A DNA stretch of 64,000 nt from Gracilibacillus suaedae (GTDB lineage Bacteria; Bacillota; Bacilli; Bacillales; Amphibacillaceae). The notes below the pieces were generated by a model, which worked only from the letters and a program-made list of their open reading frames with translations, did not search any database and was not told where the DNA came from. The stretch covers positions 1 through 64,000 of the forward strand of contig NZ_JAGFVL010000012.1 in NCBI RefSeq assembly GCF_017599345.1, written 5' to 3'. Position 1 is the first letter of the stretch. Each line of letters opens with the position of its first letter. Positions 1 through 8,847 of the stretch are shown one piece after another. The translations under genes and the position numbers were made by a program.

Positions 1-36
1 AGTTTTTAGGGTACATCCCTTTAATAACATACAAAG

Positions 37-153
37 TCTGGTGGCGATAGCGGAGAGGTCACACCTGTTCCCATGCCGAACACAGTAGTTAAGCTCTCCA
101 GCGCCCATGGTAGTTGGGGCTCGCGCCCCTGCAAGAGTAGGACGTTGCCAGGC
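37..153 (+). rRNA. rrf: 5S ribosomal RNA
   Basis: About 117 nt that reads as a typical Firmicutes 5S rRNA: a GGTGGCGATAGCGGAGAGG start, CACACCTGTTCCCATGCCGA, the TTAAGCTCTCCAGCGCC segment, and an AGTAGGACGTTGCCAGGC end that pairs with the 5' end to close helix I. It is the last gene of an rRNA operon whose 23S gene lies left of the window. Ends are set by homology to Bacillus 5S and may be off by 1-3 nt. Confidence 0.95.
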
Positions 154-158
154 AGTTG

Positions 159-197
159 AAAAAGCTTTTTAGTCGTATGACTAAAAAGCTTTTTATT
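159..197 (+). terminator. Rho-independent terminator of the rRNA operon
   Basis: A perfect AAAAAGCTTTTTAGTC / GACTAAAAAGCTTTTT hairpin followed by TATTTT, directly after 5S rRNA. No tRNA genes follow. Confidence 0.85.
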
Positions 198-279
198 TTA
201 AGGAAGAAAGTACATAACCATTGGTATCATAATTTTAATAAACAAGTAAGTAAGAAAAGGTTGATTAAAAAACAAGAAT

Positions 280-541
280 AGCTATTCAGATGGAGTTGCC
301 ATTTTGAAAGATAACTAATGCAAGTCTAACCACTAAGGCTGACCGTTTTAATTTCCAAGAGGCATGCTCTTTTAACTAACTTTTACAGGAGTAGTTCACT
401 CCTGTAAAGTGGATCTTTAGATCATGCTAACGCTAAAAGAAGTCGAAACGGTCAGCCTTCACTATATCTTTTTCTACAACGAATAACAGATAAAGCATAT
501 CGGTTTTAATGATGGACCGGCGGGTTTGCCGGTTTTTCTTA
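280..541 (+). repeat. Structured intergenic repeat, family B copy 1 (possible sRNA with terminator)
   Basis: This stretch fills the gap between 5S rRNA and the next gene. It starts with GCTATTCAGATGGAGTTGCC and ATTTTGAAAG, which recurs near 20108. A perfect 14-bp inverted repeat (AAGGCTGACCGTTT at 335-348, AAACGGTCAGCCTT at 446-459) encloses a perfect 11-bp hairpin (382-392 with 398-408, loop AGTTC) and a short GATC-TTTA-GATC hairpin. It ends with ACCGGC-GGGTTT-GCCGGT plus a T-run (516-538), which looks like a rho-independent terminator. This is either a mobile structured repeat or an independently transcribed RNA; no clear promoter is seen. Confidence 0.6.
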
Positions 542-707
542 TATAGCAAAAACTGTCCTAGCTTAAATGAAAAGGTGCAGTTAAATATAATTCAACTTAC
601 CAAGAAAAAAAGAACGAAAACTGTCATAAATCATCCTTTGACTTTCATACGCAATTGTATCATTATAGAGTCAGACTTCCATTACTACCAAGAGGAGGTG
701 AATACAG

Positions 708-1088
708 ATGGCTATAGAAATAATTGGTGAATTAATTAGTGATTTGCACCCAATGTATATTTACTTATCATTTTACATTACGCTGATTGGTTCCTATGGG
801 CTGCTTCACATCACCCATTACCAGCTTAAAAGCCATGAAAAAATAATCAATAATAATTACTACTCCATTCAACTACAACTACAACAAAAAGCATTGATTA
901 TCGGGCAATGGATAGATATCCTAAGTTGGCTCACCAACAAAATAAAGCGTAAAGAAAGTCCAGATGATGATGAAGATAATCATTCCTTCTCGTTCGTTCA
1001 AACTATTTCATTAAAACGAGGAGGACAAACATGCAATCTGTATTCACATTCATTAAAAATTATCGATTTATCGGACTGGCTCTATTAA
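708..1088 (+). CDS. Hypothetical small membrane protein overlapping yidC
   Basis: I do not recognise this 126-aa ORF. It has a very strong ribosome binding site (AGAGGAGGTGA, 6 nt before the ATG), the best argument that it is translated. Residues about 15-38 form one probable membrane segment, followed by a polar, Gln/Asn-rich region and an acidic patch near residues 85-95. Its last 58 nt overlap the start of yidC in another frame, so the two could be translationally coupled. The C-terminal part could also be an accidental extension over the yidC start region. Confidence 0.5.
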   Translation: MAIEIIGELISDLHPMYIYLSFYITLIGSYGLLHITHYQLKSHEKIINNNYYSIQLQLQQKALIIGQWIDILSWLTNKIKRKESPDDDEDNHSFSFVQTISLKRGGQTCNLYSHSLKIIDLSDWLY

Positions 1089-1855
1089 CGGTAGTCCTTT
1101 TATCTGGCTGTCAAGCTGCGGCATCAGGTGAGCCAATCGACCCTGAAACTGCTGGCTTTTTTGATAAATATTTTGTTTTAACATTTTCTAACATCATTAA
1201 AGGGGTAGCTTCTGTACTAGGTGGTAGCTATGGATTTTCCATTATAGTTGTAACATTAATCGTTCGTTTAGCATTGATGCCACTTATGCTCAAGCAATCA
1301 AAGAATAGTTATCAAATGCGTGACAAGATGGCCGTTATAAAACCTGAAATGCAGTCCATTCAGGCAAAATATAAAGGAAAAAAAGACGCAGAATCGCAAA
1401 AGAAAATGCAGCAGGAAACGATGGCATTATATCAGAAGCACAATTTTAATCCAATCGCTTCAATAGGATGTCTACCTATGATTATTCAATTCCCAATTTT
1501 AATTGGCTTTTATTATGCGATTCGGACAACGCAAGAAATTGCAGAACATAGCTTTCTTTGGTTTAATCTGGGACAAAGCGATTTAATTATGCCTTTTGTA
1601 GCAGCAGCGATTTACTACATTCAATTCCGTGTAACTCAAATTGGTATGGAACCAAATCAGAAGCAACAAATGGCTATCATGGGATTAATTTCTCCAATCA
1701 TGATTGGAGTAGTGTCTTTTAGTGCGCCAGCAGCATTACCACTTTATTGGGCAGTAGGTGGATTATTCTTAGTAGCACAACAGTTACTATCGAAGAAATT
1801 ATATATGCCAACATCAAGCGCAAACGTAACAGTAAATGCTAGTAACCAACATTAA
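1031..1855 (+). CDS. yidC: Membrane protein insertase YidC/Oxa1 family (YqjG/SpoIIIJ type)
   Basis: Inserts and folds membrane proteins, alone or with SecYEG. The 274-aa product has a lipoprotein signal with lipobox LSGC (Cys27), as in Bacillus SpoIIIJ/YqjG, then the five-TM 60KD_IMP domain. The conserved groove arginine is visible in TLIVRLALMP (Arg79), followed by the charged cytoplasmic hairpin (about 95-135) and the NPIASIGCLPMIIQFPI segment. Length matches the Gram-positive YidC family (about 260-280 aa). RBS ACGAGGAGG lies 6 nt before the ATG. It is not next to rnpA/jag here, so it is more likely the second paralogue (YqjG-like, YidC2) than SpoIIIJ, but sequence alone does not settle this. 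Confidence 0.93.
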   Translation: MQSVFTFIKNYRFIGLALLTVVLLSGCQAAASGEPIDPETAGFFDKYFVLTFSNIIKGVASVLGGSYGFSIIVVTLIVRLALMPLMLKQSKNSYQMRDKMAVIKPEMQSIQAKYKGKKDAESQKKMQQETMALYQKHNFNPIASIGCLPMIIQFPILIGFYYAIRTTQEIAEHSFLWFNLGQSDLIMPFVAAAIYYIQFRVTQIGMEPNQKQQMAIMGLISPIMIGVVSFSAPAALPLYWAVGGLFLVAQQLLSKKLYMPTSSANVTVNASNQH

Positions 1856-1895
1856 GTAAACTTGCCGATTGGTGAGCGCTTTGATGATAAAAGGA

Positions 1896-1935
1896 AAAAT
1901 CCAGACTATTTACTAAAAGTATAGTCTGGATTTTC
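1896..1935. terminator. Bidirectional terminator between yidC and ytfP
   Basis: AAAAATCCAGACTAT and ATAGTCTGGATTTT form a 13-bp stem with A/T tracts on both sides. It sits between the convergent genes ending at 1855 (+) and 1942 (-). Confidence 0.8.
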
Positions 1936-1941
1936 ACATGA

Positions 1942-3198
1942 TTAACTTAGGGTTTCCCAAGCGGCATGCATTCCTGCCACTCTACCGGTAACCATAGCTG
2001 AAGTGATATTATAACCACCTGTATAACCATGAATATCTAAAACTTCCCCACAAAAGTATAGGCCATGCATTAACTTAGATTGCATGGTGCTTGGTACAAT
2101 TTCTTTAATGGAGACACCTCCACCTGTAACGAAAGCTTTTTTTAATGGAAGACTTTCATGGACCTGAAAAGGGAAGCCTTTAAGGTCATTAATGAATCCT
2201 TCAAGCTTTTCACGGGAAATATTAGCACACTTTATAGTTGTTGAAATACCGTTTCGCTCTAATAAAAAATCCAAATATCTTTCAGGAACTAATCCTTTGG
2301 CAACATTTTTGAATGTCTTTTTGGAATGTTGATCTATCATGGTTGAAAGCTCAGAGAAAAGCTCGTGTACAGGTTTGTCAGGAATGGCGTCAATTTGTAC
2401 TTCAACATGTTTTAGACCTTTCATGAGCAATTTAACAATATATTGAGAGCATCTTAATACCGCAGGACCGGAAATACCGAAATGCGTAAAAAGCATATCC
2501 ATTTGATGTGTGATAACTTTCTTACCTTTTTCATCAAAAACCGATAATGCAATATCGCGTAAAGCAGTACCTTGCAATTTCTTGCTGCGAATAAAATCTT
2601 CATTAGAAACGATCGGTACCTCTGTTGGATATAGTTCTGTAATTGTATGTCCTGCCTTTTTCGCCCATGGATAAGCGTCACCAGTTGATCCTGTATGGGG
2701 AACCGCCTTTCCTCCAGCAGCAATAACAACTGCCTTCGATTCTATATTATCCTGATTATCTAATATGATTTGATGTGTACGTTCTCTGTAATCAATCGCT
2801 TTTACGACCGTATTTTTCTTTACAGTGACATGCAATTCATCCAATCGCTGAAGTAATGCATTGACAACATCATTTGCTTTATTACTAACAGGGAACATTC
2901 TGCCGTGATCTTCTTCCTTCAGCGCAACGCCTAGCCCTTCAAAAAAATCAATAATGTCATAGTTATCAAAAATAGAAAAAGCACTATAGAGAAAACGACC
3001 ATTTCCAGGAATATGTTTAATCACTTCATCAGCTGGTAATCGGTTCGTTACGTTACATCTTCCTCCACCAGATATCGCTAGTTTTTTTCCAAGTTTATTT
3101 CCTTTATCAATTAGCATGGTTTTGGCTCCTTGCTCTGCTGCAGCAATTGCCGCCATCAGTCCAGCTGGCCCACCACCAATAATCGTTACATCCATCAT
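1942..3198 (-). CDS. ytfP: NAD(P)/FAD-dependent oxidoreductase, YtfP/HI0933 family
   Basis: A flavoprotein of the HI0933/BaiN-like family, cytosolic; the physiological substrate is unknown. The 418-aa product starts with a Rossmann dinucleotide motif [12 protein letters not shown] (about residues 6-17) and the family signature [14 protein letters not shown] (about 40-53). A C-terminal FAD-binding segment contains GGGVSIKE and [19 protein letters not shown]. Length is normal. RBS GGAAGAAGG precedes tandem ATG codons; either could start. In B. subtilis ytfP is also close to murJ (ytgP) and the RsuA-like gene, which lie on the other strand just beyond a 250-nt gap here. Confidence 0.9.
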   Translation of the reverse strand: MMDVTIIGGGPAGLMAAIAAAEQGAKTMLIDKGNKLGKKLAISGGGRCNVTNRLPADEVIKHIPGNGRFLYSAFSIFDNYDIIDFFEGLGVALKEEDHGRMFPVSNKANDVVNALLQRLDELHVTVKKNTVVKAIDYRERTHQIILDNQDNIESKAVVIAAGGKAVPHTGSTGDAYPWAKKAGHTITELYPTEVPIVSNEDFIRSKKLQGTALRDIALSVFDEKGKKVITHQMDMLFTHFGISGPAVLRCSQYIVKLLMKGLKHVEVQIDAIPDKPVHELFSELSTMIDQHSKKTFKNVAKGLVPERYLDFLLERNGISTTIKCANISREKLEGFINDLKGFPFQVHESLPLKKAFVTGGGVSIKEIVPSTMQSKLMHGLYFCGEVLDIHGYTGGYNITSAMVTGRVAGMHAAWETLS

Positions 3199-3243
3199 CT
3201 TAATCCTTCTTCCTTCCGTTCATATCTCATTGTAGTAAAATTT

Positions 3244-3346
3244 TTATCTCGGTGCTAATTGTCTGTAAAAACTTCAAGTAGCACAAGGAAACTAAGTAGG
3301 GTCAAAAGCTAACACCCTGATATGTTTCGCTATGGATCACTTTATC
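3244..3346 (+). repeat. TTTATC-bounded structured repeat, family A copy 1 (second hairpin missing)
   Basis: Begins TTTATCTCGGTGCTAA and ends CACTTTATC. It contains the family core AAGCTAACACCCTGATA followed by TTTCGCTA, which pairs with the 5' TATCtCGGTGCTAA. The second hairpin of the full element is absent. It lies in the divergent gap between ytfP and murJ. Confidence 0.75.
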
Positions 3347-3451
3347 GTAGTTCGACGAGATTCACAAATTATCTGTCGAAATCAATAACAATCTGTGGAC
3401 TGCTATGTTAAAATATTAACGTTACATAATTTAATGAATAAAGGTGAAAGT

Positions 3452-5074
3452 ATGTCAAGTTCAAACTTTTTACGTGGTACACTATTGCTTACGGGAGCAA
3501 GTTTTTTATCTAAATTTTTAGGGATGATTTATGTTATTCCTTTTACTAATATGGTTGGAGAAACTGGAATGACACTTTATGGATTCGCATATATTCCATA
3601 TACTATATTGCTCAGTATATCGACAGTAGGTGTACCGTTAGCAGTTTCCAAATTTGTTGCAAGATATAACACACTAAATGATTATTATACAAGTATGAGA
3701 ATGTTGAAAATAGGTAGCATCTTAATGCTAATAACTGGCTTCATATCCTTTTTAATCATGTATTTTGGTGCTGATTTGATAGCCAATTGGACTTTAGATA
3801 AAGACAGTGAAGATATAACATTGCATGAAGTGAAATCTGTTATTCAAATGGTTAGCTTTGCTTTAATTATTATTCCTAGTATGGCTATTATGAGAGGATT
3901 TTTTCAAGGAAACCAATCAATGGGGCCTACGGCAGTATCTCAAGTAATCGAACAAATTATCAGAATTATGTTTTTACTTGTTTCTGTTTTTGTAGTTTTA
4001 AAAATTGTAGGTGGAACGAAAGTGACTGCAATTGGTTTCGCAGCATTTTCTGCTTTTGTTGGGGGGATCGCATCTTGGATTGTGCTAGCTTTTTACTGGA
4101 AAAAACGGAAAAAGTATCTGGACAGAGCGATTGAGAATCAAAATGAAAAAGTGACTATTCCTGTAAGAGATTTATTAAAAGAATTATTTCGCTATTCAGG
4201 TCCATTTGTACTTGTTGGAATAGCCATTCCCTTGTATCAACTTATCGATCAATTTACGTTCGATCATGCCATGTCTGCAATTAGTAAAGGCGATATCGCA
4301 AAAGTAGCTTTTTCTGCTTTTAGTGTGCAGGGGCATAAATTAGTAATCATACCTGTTACCATTGCGACAGGGTTATCACTTGCTTTAATACCGGAAATCA
4401 CCCATGCTTTTAATGCTAAAAAGATAGAGAAATTAAATGCACAAATTAATCAAGCTTTACAAATTATTATGTTTTTTGTTTTACCAGCAGTATTTGGCTT
4501 AATATTACTAGCCGATCCGATTTATGGTGGCTTATTTGGATTAGATAACCTAAATATAACTGGTGAAGTGTTTGCATGGTATGCACCAGTTGCGTTAACT
4601 TTTGCTTTCTTTACAGTTACGTCATATATTTTGCAAGGTATTGAAAAACAGAAGTTTACATTAATAAGCTTATCTGCAGGTATACTGACCAAAATATTAT
4701 TAAATTCAGTACTTATTCAAATGTTAGAAGCAAAAGGGGCTATTATTGCAACTCTTGTAGCAACTTTCATTGCAGTAATTCTTAACTTGTGGCAAATAAA
4801 AAAAGCCATCAACTTTAGTTACCGTAGATTTTATAAATTATCGCTATTAATGCTGATTTTTACAAGTATAATGGTTATTGTTTTGTTAGTAGTGAAATAC
4901 GTATTTGGCTTGTTCTTAGATGTTCATGAAAATCGAATCCATGCTGTACTAATGATGCTGATTGGTGTCACTGCTGGAGGTTCCGTTTATCTATATTTAG
5001 GTTATGCATCAACTTTATTTGAAAGGATCACAGGAAGAAGAATTGCTATTTTAGATCGATTAATCAGAAGGTAG
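3452..5074 (+). CDS. murJ: Lipid II flippase MurJ (YtgP), polysaccharide biosynthesis/MOP superfamily
   Basis: Moves undecaprenyl-linked peptidoglycan precursor (lipid II) across the cytoplasmic membrane. The 540-aa, about 14-TM product begins MSSSNFLRGTLLLTGASFLSKFLG, typical of the MVF/PST family, and matches the length of B. subtilis YtgP (544 aa). I chose the ATG at 3452 because GGTGAAAG lies directly upstream; an upstream in-frame ATG at 3395 has no RBS and would add 19 unusual residues. The RsuA-type gene follows after only 16 nt and is probably co-transcribed. Other members of this superfamily export polysaccharides, but neighbours and length favour MurJ. Confidence 0.88.
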   Translation: MSSSNFLRGTLLLTGASFLSKFLGMIYVIPFTNMVGETGMTLYGFAYIPYTILLSISTVGVPLAVSKFVARYNTLNDYYTSMRMLKIGSILMLITGFISFLIMYFGADLIANWTLDKDSEDITLHEVKSVIQMVSFALIIIPSMAIMRGFFQGNQSMGPTAVSQVIEQIIRIMFLLVSVFVVLKIVGGTKVTAIGFAAFSAFVGGIASWIVLAFYWKKRKKYLDRAIENQNEKVTIPVRDLLKELFRYSGPFVLVGIAIPLYQLIDQFTFDHAMSAISKGDIAKVAFSAFSVQGHKLVIIPVTIATGLSLALIPEITHAFNAKKIEKLNAQINQALQIIMFFVLPAVFGLILLADPIYGGLFGLDNLNITGEVFAWYAPVALTFAFFTVTSYILQGIEKQKFTLISLSAGILTKILLNSVLIQMLEAKGAIIATLVATFIAVILNLWQIKKAINFSYRRFYKLSLLMLIFTSIMVIVLLVVKYVFGLFLDVHENRIHAVLMMLIGVTAGGSVYLYLGYASTLFERITGRRIAILDRLIRR

Positions 5075-5090
5075 AAAGGAGGAAACCATT

Positions 5091-5792
5091 ATTCGTTTAG
5101 ATAAATTTTTAGCAAATAGGGGTTATGGTAGTCGCAAAGATGTCAAAACGTTAGTAAAAAAGAAGAGAATAACTGTTAATAATCAACTGATCCGTAAAGC
5201 AGATATTCAGATCGATCCGAACAAAGACCAAGTAAAGTGTGATGAAACAGTCATTCAGTATCAAGAATATATCTATTTAATGCTGCATAAACCAGCAGGA
5301 TATTTGTCTGCAACAGAAGATCAAAGGCAAAAAACGGTTCTTGATTTGATAAAAAAACAGGATAAAGTGTTAGCCCCTTTTCCTGTTGGACGTTTGGATA
5401 AAGATACGGAAGGCTTATTATTATTAACAAATGATGGTCAGTTGGCACATGAGCTGCTATCACCAAAAAAACATGTAGATAAAACCTATATAGCAAGGTT
5501 AGCGAAAACGATTAGTGATCAAGACGTTAAACAATTTGCTGAAGGTGTTATGTTAGAGGATGGTTATGTCACTAGACCTGCGAGATTAAAAGCTATCAAA
5601 GATAAAATGGTGGAAATTACGATTACAGAGGGGAAATTTCATCAAATCAAGCGAATGTTTGAAGCATTAGATAATAGTGTGTTGTATTTGAAGCGATTGT
5701 CAATGGGTAGCTTATATTTAGATGAGAAATTAAAACTTGGAGAATACCGGGAGTTAACAACAGAAGAGGTGGATCAATTAAGCAGCAAATAA
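5091..5792 (+). CDS. RsuA-family 16S rRNA pseudouridine synthase (YtzG-like), apparent ATT start
   Basis: Makes pseudouridine in 16S rRNA. The reading frame from 5091 codes an N-terminal S4 RNA-binding domain (RLDKFLANRGYGSRKDVK) and then the synthase domain with MLHKPAGYLSATED and the catalytic-Asp motif GRLDKDTEGLLLLTNDG. Total 233 aa, normal for the family. In this frame an upstream stop lies at 5061-5063, and no ATG, GTG or TTG occurs before Met64 (5280), which would delete the whole S4 domain. The codon aligning with the usual initiator Met is ATT at 5091, 7 nt after a perfect AAAGGAGG. ATT at 5088 is a less well-spaced alternative. It is therefore likely a rare AUU start. Confidence 0.85.
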   Translation: MRLDKFLANRGYGSRKDVKTLVKKKRITVNNQLIRKADIQIDPNKDQVKCDETVIQYQEYIYLMLHKPAGYLSATEDQRQKTVLDLIKKQDKVLAPFPVGRLDKDTEGLLLLTNDGQLAHELLSPKKHVDKTYIARLAKTISDQDVKQFAEGVMLEDGYVTRPARLKAIKDKMVEITITEGKFHQIKRMFEALDNSVLYLKRLSMGSLYLDEKLKLGEYRELTTEEVDQLSSK

Positions 5793-5795
5793 AAT

Positions 5796-5824
5796 ACCAG
5801 TATTAGACCAATACTGGTTGAGAA
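5796..5824 (+). terminator. Weak hairpin after the pseudouridine synthase gene
   Basis: ACCAGTATT-AGACC-AATACTGGT makes a 9-bp stem directly after the stop codon. The T-run is poor, so termination efficiency is doubtful. Confidence 0.45.
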
Positions 5825-5843
5825 TATATTCAAATAAATTATA

Positions 5844-6062
5844 TTAGGAGATTTTTACTTTTTTATTTGTGATTTTCCAACGTCCCCGATTTGGACTATT
5901 AACAAGCCCATTATATGCTAGCAAATGTAAATCTCGTTGTACGGTGCGATCAGTAATGCCAAACTCTTCTGCTATTTGGCTCGTGGTGACCGGTCCATTC
6001 TCTCTAATAAATAGGTAGACAGCCTTCACACGAGTTAGCATGCGGGTGGTTGATTGACTCAA
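5844..6062 (-). CDS. ytzE: DeoR-type HTH domain protein, YtzE-like
   Basis: A 72-aa protein consisting almost only of a DeoR/HTH_11 winged helix: VTTSQIAEEFGITDRTVQRDLHLLAYNGLV (residues about 25-54) followed by a short basic wing. It lacks the sugar-phosphate sensing domain of full DeoR regulators, as does B. subtilis YtzE, which lies in the same neighbourhood. It is probably a small DNA-binding protein; its targets are unknown. Confidence 0.8.
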   Translation of the reverse strand: MSQSTTRMLTRVKAVYLFIRENGPVTTSQIAEEFGITDRTVQRDLHLLAYNGLVNSPNRGRWKITNKKVKIS

Positions 6063-6204
6063 AAAATCACTCCTTCAAAGTTTTCAAGTTAAACCTTGTT
6101 AAAGTATATTCATGATGTACTTTCTATTTTACACTTAATTTAATGGATTTTCTACAGATAACTTTTAATTTACAGATAATTAAAAAAATCGAGGTGAATA
6201 TCTG

Positions 6205-7218
6205 ATGCACATACTTAAACAATTAATGAAAAAAGTTATCCATATTCCAAATTATATGCTGTTTATAACCAGTATTCTGTTAGTTCTACTTTCATCTATA
6301 TTAATCGTGTTCATTGAGAGAGATTCCTTTCCAACCATTTTTGATGGTTTCTGGTGGGTGATGACCACCGTAACAACAGTCGGATATGGTGATCTCTATC
6401 CGGAAACGGTTGGAGGCAGATGGCTAGCATTATTTCTTTATGTCTTTGGTATTGGTCTTATTGGTGTAGTAATAGGAAAAATAATAGATAGTCTGGCGAT
6501 TTACCGTAAAAAAAGACAGGAAGGTGATATTGTGTATAAAGGAAAAGGACATTATATTATTATCGGGTGGTCTCAAAAGGCGAAGTTTGCTATTAAGGAA
6601 ATGCTTGCAACCCATCAAGATATAGAAATTATTATTATCGACCAATTAGAGAAAGCACCAATGCTAGATACAAACATTTATTACATAAAAGGAAACCCAT
6701 CTGAGAAGGAGCCATTAGAGAAGGCGAATATTAAAGAAGCAAAATCAGTATTAATCTTTGCGGATGATAAGATTATGGAAGGTCAATTAGCTGATGGTAA
6801 AACATTATTAATAGCTTCTACTATTGAATCAATGGCACCAGAAGTACATACAATCGTCGAAGTTATGGAAGAAAACCATATTAAGAATTTTAAATATATG
6901 CAAATTGACGAATTTATTATATCAAATGAAACCATTTCTTCTTTATTTGTGCGATCAGCATTTCGAAATGGGATGTCTAATATTTTTGGACAATTGCTTC
7001 GGAGATCACAAGGTGATGACTTATTTTATGTCCCTGTCAAATCGTCATGGCATACATACAAAGATGCTTTCGATGATTTATTGAGTCAAGGAGCAACACT
7101 TGTTGCAGATCGTGACCACTTAAATATCAATCGAATGCTGAATGAGAGGTTACCTGATAACGCTGAATTGTTTGTTATATGTGATAAACCAACCTATCAG
7201 AAAATAATAAGAGGGTAA
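6205..7218 (+). CDS. Potassium channel with RCK/TrkA-N domain (YugO-like)
   Basis: A two-TM K+ channel of the MthK/YugO type. The selectivity filter TVGYGD is at residues 58-63, flanked by TM1 (about 17-37) and TM2 (about 72-92). A cytoplasmic Rossmann RCK domain follows (GHYIIIGWSQKAKFAIKEM, about 112 on), then a C-terminal segment like the B. subtilis YugO C-terminus. At 337 aa the length fits YugO (about 328 aa). RBS GAGGTGA lies 8 nt before the ATG. The next gene starts 4 nt after the stop, so they form an operon. In B. subtilis YugO supports biofilm electrical signalling; that role is only inferred here. Confidence 0.88.
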   Translation: MHILKQLMKKVIHIPNYMLFITSILLVLLSSILIVFIERDSFPTIFDGFWWVMTTVTTVGYGDLYPETVGGRWLALFLYVFGIGLIGVVIGKIIDSLAIYRKKRQEGDIVYKGKGHYIIIGWSQKAKFAIKEMLATHQDIEIIIIDQLEKAPMLDTNIYYIKGNPSEKEPLEKANIKEAKSVLIFADDKIMEGQLADGKTLLIASTIESMAPEVHTIVEVMEENHIKNFKYMQIDEFIISNETISSLFVRSAFRNGMSNIFGQLLRRSQGDDLFYVPVKSSWHTYKDAFDDLLSQGATLVADRDHLNINRMLNERLPDNAELFVICDKPTYQKIIRG

Positions 7219-7222
7219 TAAG

Positions 7223-7771
7223 ATGAATACTACAAGACATTACTTTATTGCGGTTGAAATCGACCATGAGATAAAAAAATGGCTTTTTCAGAATCAACAA
7301 AAGCTAAAGGATGACTTTCACTATAAAAATTGGGTGGATCAGAACGATTTTCATATTACTTTACATTTTTTCGGTGCAATTGACAGAACGAAACTAAATC
7401 GGGTAGCTGATCAATTGCAACGGTTGGACAATCAAGCTTTTACAGTGGAAATTGGTGGACTTTCTACCTTTGGATCAGCAAATAAGCCACGTGTATTATG
7501 GATAGAGGTGGAAAAACACCCTGACTTAGTACAATTACATCATGATATACAACAAATAGTCGGGAAGTATGTAACGATAGATAAACGACCTTTTACTCCC
7601 CATATAACACTTGCAAAAAAATGGGCAAGTGAACAACAATTACAGAATAAAGCCATTCTTAACCAACCGACTGGTGAAAAACATCTACACATCAATAAGG
7701 TAGTTATATATGAAATACACCCAGAAAAAAAGCAAAAATATCAAATTTGGCAGCAGATTGAACTGAAATGA
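7223..7771 (+). CDS. thpR: RNA 2',3'-cyclic phosphodiesterase ThpR (LigT/2H family, YtlP)
   Basis: A 2H phosphoesterase that opens 2',3'-cyclic phosphate RNA ends. Both family H-x-T motifs are present: HIT at residues 44-46 (DFHITLHFF) and HIT at 127-129 (FTPHITLAK). At 182 aa the length is normal. It is linked to the upstream channel gene (4 nt) and the downstream ytlQ-like gene (9 nt). The order ytlP-ytlQ-ytmP-trmB is the Bacillus arrangement. Confidence 0.9.
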   Translation: MNTTRHYFIAVEIDHEIKKWLFQNQQKLKDDFHYKNWVDQNDFHITLHFFGAIDRTKLNRVADQLQRLDNQAFTVEIGGLSTFGSANKPRVLWIEVEKHPDLVQLHHDIQQIVGKYVTIDKRPFTPHITLAKKWASEQQLQNKAILNQPTGEKHLHINKVVIYEIHPEKKQKYQIWQQIELK

Positions 7772-7780
7772 GGTGACACA

Positions 7781-8707
7781 GTGGCTCAGTTAATTAAATT
7801 GGAAAATTACATTTCGCGTTATCAACGGGATATTTTTCATTACCCTAGTCAATTTTCGCGATTAAAAAAGGAAAACTGGGAACGTTTAAAATATTTATGG
7901 GAAGATCAGAAGCAACTAACACTAGAAGTCGAAAATGAAGAAGAGTTAAAAGAATCTAATTTTTCGAAATGGCGTTCTTTCTTCAAGAGTCGATCTGAAG
8001 CAGAGGATATCGATATGGAAGAAGATACAGATGACATCGATTTTTTACCAGCCTCAAAGGAAGAGCTAAAACACTATTTCTTAGATACATTAATTCCATT
8101 TCAACTTAAATGGGCTTCGACAACAATTAATGAAATGTCTTTTATAAATCGCTCATATTATCAGGATTTTTTATTGAGATACTTTTTACAACGCATACCT
8201 GATACGCATTTACTCATGTATTTCCCCATTTTTCAATTGAAAAATGGACCAATGGAAGGGGATATAGTATTAATTAGCCCTTTAGAAATTGAAATTATCA
8301 CACTACTTGAAAAGCCAAGGAATCAGACAATTATTCCAAATGATTCAAGGTTGTGGTTTATAGAAGAAAACAATATACAAAGTAAATTTCTAAGTCCATT
8401 AATAAGTACGAAGCGGACAGAAACTATTATTCAAAGTATCTTAAAAAAATACCAACTAGATTTTCCAATTAAAAAAGTAGTGTTATCTCGAACAAATGTG
8501 ATCGATTATCAATTAGAACCATATCATACCAAATTCATTGATCGTGATCACCATGAGGAATGGCTCAAACAGAAACAGCAATTATTTACACCATTAAAGC
8601 ATCAACAGCTAAAAGTAGCTGATATATTATTAAAACATTGTGAGTCGATTGCTGTAAAAAGACCAGAATGGGAACAAGATGAGACGTCAGATTCTTTTTC
8701 GAAATGA
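7781..8707 (+). CDS. ytlQ: YtlQ-like hypothetical protein
   Basis: A 308-aa soluble protein without a recognised catalytic motif. It starts at GTG 7781 with GAGGTGAC 6 nt upstream; the stop of thpR is 9 nt before. A middle segment (about residues 148-200: FQLKNGPMEGDIVLISPLEIEIITLLE) resembles the core of nuclease-related NERD-type domains (a G-x-E-G-D-I-V-x-I pattern), but similarity is weak to the eye. An acidic linker lies at about 60-95. The assignment rests on position between ytlP and ytmP homologues and on length. Confidence 0.65.
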   Translation: MAQLIKLENYISRYQRDIFHYPSQFSRLKKENWERLKYLWEDQKQLTLEVENEEELKESNFSKWRSFFKSRSEAEDIDMEEDTDDIDFLPASKEELKHYFLDTLIPFQLKWASTTINEMSFINRSYYQDFLLRYFLQRIPDTHLLMYFPIFQLKNGPMEGDIVLISPLEIEIITLLEKPRNQTIIPNDSRLWFIEENNIQSKFLSPLISTKRTETIIQSILKKYQLDFPIKKVVLSRTNVIDYQLEPYHTKFIDRDHHEEWLKQKQQLFTPLKHQQLKVADILLKHCESIAVKRPEWEQDETSDSFSK

Positions 8708-8847
8708 CATAAAAAGATATATTTTTTGTCGAAAATTAAATTTTCTCTTGAAATTATACCTGATTTTGCGTTAATCTATTATTACTATTCCCTTTTTAAA
8801 GATAAAGAGGTTAAGAGACTATTAAGAGGAATTGAGGGTGACAAGCT

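Noticed and set aside
509-730. 73-codon open frame after the family B repeat
   Set aside because: It begins inside the terminator-like hairpin, lacks an RBS and overlaps the well-supported start at 708.
3395-3451. 19-residue N-terminal extension of MurJ
   Set aside because: No RBS at the upstream ATG, while GGTGAAAG precedes the ATG at 3452, which gives the usual MurJ length.
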